Assembly: GCF_034555935.1 (NCBI RefSeq)
Contig: NZ_JAYDCJ010000003.1
Coordinates: 1,922,001 to 1,986,000, forward strand
DNA: 64,000 bases
Direction of reading: 5' to 3'
Source of the DNA: Marinobacter qingdaonensis
GTDB lineage: Bacteria > Pseudomonadota > Gammaproteobacteria > Pseudomonadales > Oleiphilaceae
Both the position numbers and the translations under genes were made by a program. This document shows, one piece after another, positions 17,429-25,293 of the stretch. Positions within the stretch are counted from its first letter, which is position 1. Each line of letters opens with the position of its first letter. The notes under the pieces were generated by a model. That model ran no database searches and was not told the origin of the DNA. It saw nothing but the letters and a program-made list of their open reading frames with translations.

Positions 17429-17907
17429 TGAGTTGGTATGCGCTGCAGCACAAACCGGCACAGGGCGACCGCGCGTTGGGCCATCTGCAAAATCAGGGCA
17501 TCTGCGCCTTCTACCCAAAAGTCAGTGTGGAGAAGGTGCACTCAGGAAAGCGCTGCACACGTTCTGAGCCGCTGTTCCCAGGCTATATTTTTGTGCACCT
17601 TGAGCCCACGGACCCCATGTGGGCCAAGCTGCGATCCACCCGTGGAGTCCTGAAAGTGGTCGGCTTCGGTGGAAGGCCGGTGCCGATCTCCGATGACGTA
17701 ATCAGCCATATCCAACACAGCCTGACGGCGGTAGAGGCCCAAGGTGGTATTCGGCCGGGAGAAGCGGTGCAGCTGCAAGAGGGGCCGTTTGAGGGCATGA
17801 ATGCGATTTTCGAGTCCTACGATGGCGAAGCGCGCGCGGTGGTCCTCATTCAGTTCATGCAAAAGCAGCAGAGTGTCAAAGTGCCCCTGACGGCGATTGG
17901 TCGATAG
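17428..17907 (+). CDS. rfaH: Transcription antiterminator RfaH
   Basis: A 159-residue NusG paralogue, close to the 162 residues of E. coli RfaH. N-terminal SWYALQHKP and the FPGYIFVHLEP segment belong to the NGN domain. The C-terminal KOW domain includes GEAVQLQEGPFEGMNAIFE. RfaH binds the ops element in the non-template strand of paused RNA polymerase and suppresses termination in long surface-polysaccharide operons. The ATG at 17428 overlaps the cysQ stop. A perfect ops element lies 265 bases downstream of its stop, at the start of the exopolysaccharide operon. Confidence 0.93.
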   Translation: MSWYALQHKPAQGDRALGHLQNQGICAFYPKVSVEKVHSGKRCTRSEPLFPGYIFVHLEPTDPMWAKLRSTRGVLKVVGFGGRPVPISDDVISHIQHSLTAVEAQGGIRPGEAVQLQEGPFEGMNAIFESYDGEARAVVLIQFMQKQQSVKVPLTAIGR

Positions 17908-18003
17908 AAGTGCGGGCCAAGGGGGAATCCGTGCAGAGCTGATGGTTTCACAATCTTTCACGCCTCTGTGGGCAGAAAGCAGGGCGATCTGCCCAATTAG
18001 CCC

Positions 18004-18031
18004 TTGAATGGCCTTACAAAAAAGTTAGAAT
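18004..18031 (+). promoter_or_regulatory. Likely sigma-70 promoter of the exopolysaccharide operon
   Basis: TTGAAT, a 16-base spacer, then TAGAAT lie in the 232-base gap between rfaH and the YjbH-like gene. Transcription would start near 18038, about 135 bases before the ops element. The hexamers match four or five of six consensus positions each. Confidence 0.55.
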
Positions 18032-18140
18032 CTGTGACGCATTACCCGTTTTTCAAGGAATGAAAGAGAGCATGCGAGCTCACCGGGCCCCGCCTTTTTT
18101 TCCTTCTGTAAATTCAGTGATCAACAACCAAAAGTACCTT

Positions 18141-20162
18141 ATGACCTCAAAACACTGGGCCCTGGTCGGTGGGGCGGTAGCGTGCCTGACGGCAACATCA
18201 GGCGTAGCGCAGCCTCAAAAAGACTTGGCATTTCCTGGCTACAGTGGTTTTCTCAATGTGCCCTCGGCCACCGTACTCAACCATGGCCAAGCCGATGTGC
18301 AATGGTCCGATCAGGCGTATCTGGATCGCCCTAGTCGGCGCGGATACGGCTACTACAACAACGTCAGCGGTGCCTTTGGTGTTTTTCCGAATGTCGAGGT
18401 TGGCGGTCGGCTGACCTGGGATCGTACCCAGTCCAACTGCTACACAGAAGGCTGCAGCATCCGTGACCTGTCGGCCAACGTGAAAGTACAAGCGCCGTTT
18501 ATTCCGGAGGACTGGTTCACTCTGGCTGCCGGGGTGCAGGACCTTGGCGGTGAGACGGACGACTTCGAGGCTTATTACCTGGTGGCCGGCCGCCAGTTCG
18601 GGCCGGTGGAAGTGGCGCTAGGTTACGGACAACCCCAGCGCACGCCGCGCTACCTGGATGGCGCCTTCGGTGCCGTCAGCTACCGGCCGTTGCCCTGGCT
18701 GAGTGTCATGGTTGAACACGACAGCCTGGATGCCCGTGCCGGCATCGGCGCCAACACGCCGCAGGGTTGGTTGCCCTGGGGCTTGCAAGTCAAAGCCAAA
18801 GTGCTGGCCTGGGATGAGGGCGACAGCGACAACGATCGCAATTTTGCCTCCATTGGCTTGTCTCTGCCGTTCGGCAATGCGTCCCGCAAGGAGCGTCTTG
18901 GTTCTTCCAGGCCATTGCCGGCGCAAGCGGCCGAGCTTCGGGACCAGTCGCAATCAGCGCCCGCGTTCAGTGAGAAGGGACCCACTGTTGAGCCGCCCAA
19001 CACCACTGAGTCGGCAGAATCACCCAATCAGGCTTCTGGGCAGAGAGTTTCCCGGCAGATCGGTCAGCAGCTGGTCGACTACGGTTACGAAAATGTCCGC
19101 ACCCGAAGTGCAGACGGCACCCTGCACATCTGGTGGGAGAACAATCTCTACAACAGGGACGAACGCGACAGCATTCTCCACGTCGCCCGCATCGCACGGC
19201 AAGCGGCAGGCAGTCATCGCCGGGCTGAATTGACCCTGCTTAACCAGGGGGTGCCGGTTGAAACCCGCATCATCGCGCTCAGTGACGAGCAGAATGTTCA
19301 GTCCCAGCGCCGTTATGCGGAATCCACCTTGATGGAGCCGACTCAGCCGGACTGGGATTTTAAAGGCAGCTACGGCCCCAGCTGGAAGCCGAGACTCACC
19401 CTCAGCCCGAGCCTGAGTTCGGGGGTGGCGACTGAGTATGGTGTTTGGGACGTTTCGTTGGCTCTGTCTTCCGAGCTGGCGGTCAATTTGTGGCCTGGGG
19501 CGCTGGCTTCGGCTCGATACGATGCGGAAATTTACCAGACCGACGATTTCGAACGGGGCGGCGTGTTCTACGACAGTCGTCAGCGCACCGCTCTGGTGGA
19601 GGCGGAGTTCCAGCAGACCATCAAACTGCACCCACAGCTGTACACCAGTTTTCACGCGGGTCGCTACGCCCTGAACTATAACGGCGCGATCAACGAAACC
19701 CTGTTGCTGAGTCCCGGCGGCCATCACGCCATTGGTTTCCTGGGGGGAAAGTTTAGCCACACCAAGTTCGACGCCGACAACCGTACCCAGGCGCTGGCCC
19801 AATACAGCTATTACAACCCTGAGTTGGATGCCCAATTCACTGTTTATGGCGGCCAGTTCTTCGCCGAGGACACAGGCTTCCGAGTGGACAGCCGGTTCTG
19901 GTTCGGTGATTACGCCATCACTCTTCAGTACAAAAACACCGATGCCGAGTTCGTCAGCCTGGGTTGGGTGATTCCGCTCACCCCAGTGAAGGATCACCAG
20001 TTCCGCTATTTCCAGGTCAGAGGTGATGCCGATTGGAACTACGCAGTGCAAACACGCATCAACGAGGACAGCAACGACGTCTCGTTTGGCGGAGCGGGCA
20101 TCATCCGCTCGTCCAATCCTCTGCAGGAAACCTATTTCAACCGGGGGCGCCTCGTGGACTAA
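18141..20162 (+). CDS. YjbH-like exopolysaccharide outer-membrane protein
   Basis: A protein of about 673 residues, similar in plan to YjbH (DUF940) proteins of exopolysaccharide operons. It has an early FPGYSGFLNVPSATVLNHG segment and a long, aromatic-rich beta-strand pattern up to a terminal RGRLVD. The first 24 residues form a signal peptide with likely cleavage after SGVA. The ATG at 18141 fits the signal peptide but has no good ribosome-binding site; starts at 18060 and 18072 follow an AAGGA and would add a 23-27 residue N-region. Role: probably outer-membrane passage or anchoring of the polymer made by the downstream genes. It carries the RfaH ops element inside its coding sequence. Confidence 0.75.
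   Translation: MTSKHWALVGGAVACLTATSGVAQPQKDLAFPGYSGFLNVPSATVLNHGQADVQWSDQAYLDRPSRRGYGYYNNVSGAFGVFPNVEVGGRLTWDRTQSNCYTEGCSIRDLSANVKVQAPFIPEDWFTLAAGVQDLGGETDDFEAYYLVAGRQFGPVEVALGYGQPQRTPRYLDGAFGAVSYRPLPWLSVMVEHDSLDARAGIGANTPQGWLPWGLQVKAKVLAWDEGDSDNDRNFASIGLSLPFGNASRKERLGSSRPLPAQAAELRDQSQSAPAFSEKGPTVEPPNTTESAESPNQASGQRVSRQIGQQLVDYGYENVRTRSADGTLHIWWENNLYNRDERDSILHVARIARQAAGSHRRAELTLLNQGVPVETRIIALSDEQNVQSQRRYAESTLMEPTQPDWDFKGSYGPSWKPRLTLSPSLSSGVATEYGVWDVSLALSSELAVNLWPGALASARYDAEIYQTDDFERGGVFYDSRQRTALVEAEFQQTIKLHPQLYTSFHAGRYALNYNGAINETLLLSPGGHHAIGFLGGKFSHTKFDADNRTQALAQYSYYNPELDAQFTVYGGQFFAEDTGFRVDSRFWFGDYAITLQYKNTDAEFVSLGWVIPLTPVKDHQFRYFQVRGDADWNYAVQTRINEDSNDVSFGGAGIIRSSNPLQETYFNRGRLVD
18171..18184 (+). 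promoter_or_regulatory. RfaH ops element (JUMPstart core)
   Basis: The 12 bases GGCGGTAGCGTG at 18173-18184 are a perfect match to the E. coli ops consensus. With the two preceding G residues the match to the classical JUMPstart sequence is 14 bases. It lies in the sense orientation, about 135 bases after the predicted transcription start and 265 bases after the rfaH stop codon. It overlaps codons 11-15 of the YjbH-like signal peptide (Gly-Ala-Val-Ala-Cys). Confidence 0.85.
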
Positions 20163-20314
20163 CAGGCGTTCCCTCAATCAACCAAAGCTAATCGAAAAAA
20201 CGAGCCCTGGCTTGCGTTTGGTACTGCCAGACATTACGTTTCAAGGGCAATCAGGTATAGTGCTTGCCAGAAAAGGAAGCGGGTACAACCTAAATCTCAG
20301 GAGAAGAGGTAACA

Positions 20315-21319
20315 ATGATGTACGCCAAAAAGGGAAGCTTCAGAAAATCACTGCTTGCAACTGCGGTTCTGGCGCCGGCGATGATCGTGGCCGGTTGCGG
20401 CAGCAGCTATGACTCCCGGAATGACAGCGGGAGTTCAAAGAGCGGTGTGGCTTATGACGGTTATCTGAAGAACGCAAAGGCTTGCGTGGATGTGAACCTG
20501 AACAAGGTTTGTGATGCGGGTGAGCCCAGCACTACTACCATCCAAGGCGGTATTTACCTATTCGACGGTCTGACTGAGGCGCAGGCCCTGTTCCCGTTGG
20601 CTTTGGAAGCCACCGCCGGTACGACGGTTGATGAGGACACCGACGAAGCGGTTGACGAAGATTTCGTCTACGTCGCACCAGCCAGCGCATCAACCCTCTC
20701 CGCGTTCACTACCCTGATCCAAATCGACACTGAACGCCGCATTGCAGCGGGTGCGACTCCCGCAGAGGCCGAAGTAGCTGCAAAAGCAGAGCTGGCTGCC
20801 CTGGTTGGAGCTCCGGTAGGAACCGACCTGACCGACTATGACGCGGTTGCAAAGTCGAAAGCAAACGACAGCGACGCCAACCAAGCCACTCAGTTGCGCG
20901 TGCTGAACCAGGTCCTCACGAAGCAAATGATTGCTGCCATCAATGATGCGCCGGCGGGCGATAAGTCTGCGGTCCTGAATGCCGTGGGCAAGAAGGTCAA
21001 GGATAAAGTCGCGGTGACCAAGGGTGTGGTCGATCAGAAGCTGAGTGAGAGTGGTGTCACTGGCCCCGACATAACCGGTGAGACCATCGCTCAGATTGCG
21101 ACGCAGACCATTGCCGAGGCCGTTACCCAAGTGGAAGCGGTTACCTCTGCAGACATCGCCGAAGCGGTGGCTGAGATCAAAAAAGCCCAGGCGCAAATTA
21201 TTGCCGTCATCAAGGAAGCAGTGGACGAGCAAGTACCGGATCCTGAAGAGCCGGAAGAGCCCACAACCGGCGGCACAGGCGGAACGGGTGGCTCCAGCGG
21301 TGGCCAGGGCACCAGCTAA
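20315..21319 (+). CDS. Putative lipoprotein of the exopolysaccharide operon
   Basis: A 334-residue protein with a signal peptide and lipobox (VAGC, Cys near residue 28), so probably membrane-anchored. After a Ser/Gly linker comes a DGYLKNAKACVDVNLNKVCD segment, a cysteine-containing motif seen in secreted adhesin-like proteins. A long Ala-, Val- and Lys-rich helical region follows, ending in a Pro/Glu and Gly/Thr/Ser low-complexity tail. AGGAG lies about 15 bases upstream of two adjacent ATGs (20315, 20318). No enzyme motif is visible. Its position between yjbH-like and wza-like genes suggests a structural or matrix role, but function is unknown. Confidence 0.7.
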   Translation: MMYAKKGSFRKSLLATAVLAPAMIVAGCGSSYDSRNDSGSSKSGVAYDGYLKNAKACVDVNLNKVCDAGEPSTTTIQGGIYLFDGLTEAQALFPLALEATAGTTVDEDTDEAVDEDFVYVAPASASTLSAFTTLIQIDTERRIAAGATPAEAEVAAKAELAALVGAPVGTDLTDYDAVAKSKANDSDANQATQLRVLNQVLTKQMIAAINDAPAGDKSAVLNAVGKKVKDKVAVTKGVVDQKLSESGVTGPDITGETIAQIATQTIAEAVTQVEAVTSADIAEAVAEIKKAQAQIIAVIKEAVDEQVPDPEEPEEPTTGGTGGTGGSSGGQGTS

Positions 21320-21341
21320 GAGCTAGCTGAGCCCACTGATT

Positions 21342-21373
21342 CGGCCCCGGGTTCTCCCCGGGGCCGTTGTTTT
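21342..21373 (+). terminator. Strong intrinsic terminator inside the exopolysaccharide operon
   Basis: CGGCCCCGG (21342-21350) pairs perfectly with CCGGGGCCG (21358-21366) around a 7-base loop, followed by TTGTTTT. It lies between the lipoprotein gene and the wza-like gene. Transcription of wza and later genes from the promoter near 18004 would need read-through, which RfaH would provide, or a separate promoter. Confidence 0.88.
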
Positions 21374-21410
21374 ACCTCTTAAGAAACCTTCCCGAGGAAG
21401 TATCTACCGG

Positions 21411-22517
21411 ATGAGAGTATTACTTACACTGGTTGTGATGGTCAGCTTCGCCGGCTGTGCCGTTATCCCTGGCGCCAACATACCTTTCGAGGCCGAGCGT
21501 GATGACAGCTTCGACCTCGAAGAAATGGTCTCCATCCATACCATCTCTCCCAAGCTGCTTCAGCAGCGCGCGGCCGATCCTGAGCCTACACCGGTACTGA
21601 ACACCTCGTTGGAAGCTGAGATTCAGAATTATGACTACACGGTCAACCGTGGCGATGTGTTGAACATCACCGTGTGGGACCATCCGGAACTTACCATTCC
21701 GGCGGGCGGAGATCGCAGCCCTTCCGAGGCGGGCAACTGGGTGCACAGCGACGGCACCATCTTTTACCCCTATGTTGGAAAAGTGAAAGTCGCGGGTCTG
21801 AAAGTCACTGAGATTCGGGATATCTTGCGCGAGCGCTTGGCGGAATACATTGAGTCTCCTCAGGTGGACGTCACCGTCGCCTCTTTCCGCTCCAAGCGCG
21901 TCTACCTGACCGGAGAGGTCAAGCAGCCGGGCACGCAACCGATCACCAATGTGCCGCTAACACTCTTGGAGGCGGTTAGTAACGCCGGCGGTCTCACCGA
22001 GGTTGCAGACTGGACCCACGTGACGCTCACCCGGGACGGGCAATCCAAACGCTACTCGTTGCGTGAGCTCTATAGCCAAGGCGATACCCGAGAAAACGTG
22101 TTGCTGCGCCCAAACGATATTATTCACGTCGCGCGTAATGACGCTGCAAAAATCTTCGTGCTCGGCGAAGTCATCAAGCCGATGAGTCTGAATGTTGGGC
22201 GTTCAGATATTACGCTCGCCGAGGCTCTGACCGAATCTGGTGGGTTTGATCAAGGCATTGCCGATGCCAATGGAGTGTTTGTAATCCGCAAGGCAGCTGA
22301 AGAGACCGGAAAAATTGCGGATGTGTTCCAGCTTTATGCTCGGAACGCCACAGCATTGGTACTGGCCGACCAGTTTAAGCTGCAACCGCGTGATATTGTG
22401 TATGTAACCGCCGCGCCGATTGCGCGCTGGAACCGTCTGATTGCGCAAATCGTTCCGACCGCTCAGGCGGTTTATCTCCTTTCCCGCACCGACGGCGAAA
22501 TTTCAACCAACTTCTAG
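21411..22517 (+). CDS. wza: Wza-type polysaccharide export outer-membrane lipoprotein
   Basis: A 368-residue protein close to the 379 of E. coli Wza. A signal peptide ends in SFAGC with the lipobox Cys at residue 16. The polysaccharide export (PES) domain starts at YTVNRGDVLNITVWDHPELT. Two SLBB domains follow (VYLTGEVKQPGTQPI and IFVLGEVIKPMSL). The C terminus resembles the amphipathic helix that forms the outer-membrane pore. It forms the octameric export channel working with Wzc. It follows the terminator and heads the wza-wzb-wzc order typical of Wzx/Wzy-dependent systems. Confidence 0.93.
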   Translation: MRVLLTLVVMVSFAGCAVIPGANIPFEAERDDSFDLEEMVSIHTISPKLLQQRAADPEPTPVLNTSLEAEIQNYDYTVNRGDVLNITVWDHPELTIPAGGDRSPSEAGNWVHSDGTIFYPYVGKVKVAGLKVTEIRDILRERLAEYIESPQVDVTVASFRSKRVYLTGEVKQPGTQPITNVPLTLLEAVSNAGGLTEVADWTHVTLTRDGQSKRYSLRELYSQGDTRENVLLRPNDIIHVARNDAAKIFVLGEVIKPMSLNVGRSDITLAEALTESGGFDQGIADANGVFVIRKAAEETGKIADVFQLYARNATALVLADQFKLQPRDIVYVTAAPIARWNRLIAQIVPTAQAVYLLSRTDGEISTNF

Positions 22518-22521
22518 TGCC

Positions 22522-22965
22522 ATGTTCAACAATATTCTGATTGTCTGTGTGGGGAACATTTGCCGCAGCCCGATGGCTGAGTACCTGATGCGCGCGAGGT
22601 TGGCACATCGGTCGGATAAGTCGGTAAGCTCGGCGGGCATCGGTGCGTTGGTTGGCGAGCCCGCAGACCTGACGGCGCAAGCGATCCTTGCGGAACATGG
22701 CATAGACGCGAAAGATCACCGAGCGCGGCAGGTCACCACAGATACCTTGGCCGGTGCCGACCTGATCCTCGCCATGGAAGACAAACACCTCAAAAGGCTT
22801 CATGAGTTGGCACCAGAGATTCGAGGGCGGGCGTTTTTGCTTGGCAAATGGCAAGACGATCAGCCGGTTCCCGATCCCTACCGACAGCAACGCCCGGCCT
22901 TTGACCACGCGTTTCAACTTATTTCTGACGCCACCGATAGCTGGCTCAAGTACTTGGATAATTAA
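22522..22965 (+). CDS. wzb: Low-molecular-weight protein tyrosine phosphatase (Wzb)
   Basis: A 147-residue phosphatase of the usual length. The P-loop CVGNICRS has the nucleophilic Cys near residue 9, and the general acid Asp is in PDPYRQ. It dephosphorylates the tyrosine cluster of the Wzc kinase, allowing the phosphorylation cycle needed for polymer export. The ATG at 22522 places the P-loop at the canonical distance from the N terminus; the upstream in-frame start at 22441 lies inside the wza gene. It is spaced 4 bases after wza and 5 before wzc. Confidence 0.95.
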   Translation: MFNNILIVCVGNICRSPMAEYLMRARLAHRSDKSVSSAGIGALVGEPADLTAQAILAEHGIDAKDHRARQVTTDTLAGADLILAMEDKHLKRLHELAPEIRGRAFLLGKWQDDQPVPDPYRQQRPAFDHAFQLISDATDSWLKYLDN

Positions 22966-22970
22966 TCGTA

Positions 22971-25199
22971 ATGACTGACAGCCCCACCAGTTCCCCTCAG
23001 CAACCGAAAATGGACTCAGGCCAGGACGATGAAATCGACCTCTTGGCGCTTTTTGGAACTCTTTGGGACGGTCGCTGGCTGATTATTAGTGTCACGCTTG
23101 CATTCGCCGTATTGGGCGTGGCCTATGCACTACTCAAGACGCCGATATACCAAGCGAACGCCCTTATTCAGGTTGAGGATAAGCAAGGTGGGCTTCCAGG
23201 AATGGAAAACCTGTCCGGTCTTCTGGAGTCGCCCTCCAATGCTGAAACCGAAATTCAGCTCATCAAAAGCCGTCGGGTGCTAGGCAAGGTGGTTGATAAC
23301 CTCAACTTGGACATTGTGATTACGCCCAACTATTTCCCTGTCGTCGGTGAGGCCATTGCACGGCGCTTTAACGGCGGTCCCGGGGAGGTTGCAGAACCGT
23401 TATGGGACGCCGAGTATGCCTGGGGCGGTGAGAAACTGACAATCACCCGAATGGAAGTCCCGGGGAAGACCGGAAATTTCTTCCTCAGAGCCACTGAAAG
23501 TGGTTGGCAGCTTCTGAATGAGGAACGTAAGCCTCTTTTGGAGGGTAAAGTAAATGAACCAGCGGACAATGGGCGCTATGCGTTGATGGTGACAGAGCTC
23601 GTGGCCAAGCCTGGCACTCTTTTCAACGTCACTAAGAGATCCAGCTACAGTGCTACCAATGGATTGCAAGGCGGCATCAGTGCGGGTGAAAAGGGTCGAG
23701 GCTCGGGCATTATAGCGTTAACGTACCAACACCCGAATCCCGGAATGGCAGAAAGAATTCTAGACGAAGTGAGCAGGAATTACGTTCGCCAGAACATTGA
23801 ACGAAGCAGCGCCGAAGCTGCACAGTCGCTGGAGTTTTTGCGCAGCCAGTTGCCCCAGGTCAAAAAGGACTTGGAGGCGGCTGAGAGGCGATTGAACGAA
23901 TACCAGGTAACGGCGGTAACCATTGACATCACCGCCGAGAGCAGCTCGCTGCTCCAGCAGATAGTAGAGCTGGAAACTCGGATTTCCGAATTGGAAATTC
24001 AACGGGCAGAGATTGAGCAGCGCTTTCAGCCCACTCACCCGCGCTACAAGGCATGGGCCTCCCAGATGGCAGAGCTCAAACAACGCCGCGCCGAACTTGA
24101 TCGTAAAATCGGCACCCTGCCGGAAACCCAGCAAGAGTTGGTGAGGCTCCGAAGAGACGTCGAAGTCGGCAACGAGATTTACCTGCAAATGCTCTCCAAT
24201 ATCCAGCAACTGGACATTGCAAGGGCGGGCACCGTAGGTAATGTTCGGGTCGTGGATGAGGCTGCCGCGAATACGGCCGCGCCGGTCAAGCCGAAAAGGG
24301 CCTTGATCGTCATGGTCGCGCTGTTGTTGGGCGGAACGGTCGGGGTGGGCATGGTACTGCTTAGATCGGCGTTTAATCGGGGAGTGGAGAATCCGGAGGA
24401 CATTGAGAAAATCGGCTTGCCGGTGTACGCGAGCATTCCGCTATCAGACACCCAGGCTGAACTCGTTAAACCGAAGAGCCGAGCTCAGCTTCGTGGCAAA
24501 GAACGTGCCTCTGGCCTGCTCGCAGTGGTCAATCCGGCGGATTTAGCTATTGAATCCCTGCGTAGCCTGCGAACCAGCCTCCACTTCGGGATGATGGACG
24601 CCAAAAACAACGTTCTGATGATCTCCGGTCCCAGCCCGGGTGTAGGTAAAACCTTTGTCTCCGTGAATCTTGCTGCGGTCATGGCCATGGGGAACCAAAA
24701 GGTGCTGCTGATTGACGGCGATCTGCGACGAGGCTTTTCCCACGACGTGTTCAGAGTGCGGAATGAAAACGGTCTTTCGGACCTTCTCAGCGGTAAGGCA
24801 AGTGCGAAAGAGGTCGTTTGGCCTTCAGGCGTAGAGGGGCTAGACTTTGTTAGCCGGGGAACTACGCCTCCGAACCCGTCTGAATTATTGATGAGCAAAC
24901 GATTTGATGAATTCCTGGCTGGTTTCTCCGAAAAATATGACCTCGTGATTATCGACACCCCCCCCGTTCTGGCGGTAACCGATGCAGCCATTGTTGGCAA
25001 ACACGCCGGCACCACCATGCTGGTTGCTAGGTTTGGCATAAACCCAGTCAAAGAAATAGAGCTCACCAAGCGTCGCTTTGAACAAAACGGCATACAAGTC
25101 AAAGGCGCGATCTTCAATGGGATCGAAAAGAAAGCGTCCAACTACAGTTATGGCAGTTATGGCTACTATAACTATGAATACAAGTCAGACCAAACATGA
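22971..25199 (+). CDS. wzc: Polysaccharide co-polymerase and tyrosine autokinase (Wzc)
   Basis: A 742-residue fused co-polymerase/BY-kinase. The N-terminal Wzz domain has a membrane segment near residue 40, then coiled-coil regions near 270-400 and a second membrane segment near 445-465. The cytoplasmic kinase has Walker A GPSPGVGKT at 552-560 and Walker A' VLLIDGDLRRG near 580. The C-terminal tail (YSYGSYGYYNYEY) is the tyrosine cluster for autophosphorylation. It controls chain length and export with Wza and Wzb. Confidence 0.95.
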   Translation: MTDSPTSSPQQPKMDSGQDDEIDLLALFGTLWDGRWLIISVTLAFAVLGVAYALLKTPIYQANALIQVEDKQGGLPGMENLSGLLESPSNAETEIQLIKSRRVLGKVVDNLNLDIVITPNYFPVVGEAIARRFNGGPGEVAEPLWDAEYAWGGEKLTITRMEVPGKTGNFFLRATESGWQLLNEERKPLLEGKVNEPADNGRYALMVTELVAKPGTLFNVTKRSSYSATNGLQGGISAGEKGRGSGIIALTYQHPNPGMAERILDEVSRNYVRQNIERSSAEAAQSLEFLRSQLPQVKKDLEAAERRLNEYQVTAVTIDITAESSSLLQQIVELETRISELEIQRAEIEQRFQPTHPRYKAWASQMAELKQRRAELDRKIGTLPETQQELVRLRRDVEVGNEIYLQMLSNIQQLDIARAGTVGNVRVVDEAAANTAAPVKPKRALIVMVALLLGGTVGVGMVLLRSAFNRGVENPEDIEKIGLPVYASIPLSDTQAELVKPKSRAQLRGKERASGLLAVVNPADLAIESLRSLRTSLHFGMMDAKNNVLMISGPSPGVGKTFVSVNLAAVMAMGNQKVLLIDGDLRRGFSHDVFRVRNENGLSDLLSGKASAKEVVWPSGVEGLDFVSRGTTPPNPSELLMSKRFDEFLAGFSEKYDLVIIDTPPVLAVTDAAIVGKHAGTTMLVARFGINPVKEIELTKRRFEQNGIQVKGAIFNGIEKKASNYSYGSYGYYNYEYKSDQT

Positions 25200-25293
25200 C
25201 GCCCTTTCTTCAAGATAAGTCTGAAAATGGTCGTGATCATTCCGAAATGTGTGCCAATTGTATTGCCATCAATGTTTCGGAGAAGACTTGCTC

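Noticed and set aside
17727..17734. GGCGGTAG inside rfaH, identical to the ops core
   Set aside because: It continues AGGC rather than CGTG, lies inside rfaH with no leader or operon start after it, and an 8-base match is expected by chance at this scale.
19020..20177. 385-codon open frame on the minus strand opposite the YjbH-like gene
   Set aside because: It is a mirror frame of a GC-rich gene; the plus-strand protein has a signal peptide and family features, the minus one has none.
24485..25141. 218-codon minus-strand frame opposite wzc
   Set aside because: Antisense to the Walker A and kinase region of Wzc; no independent evidence.
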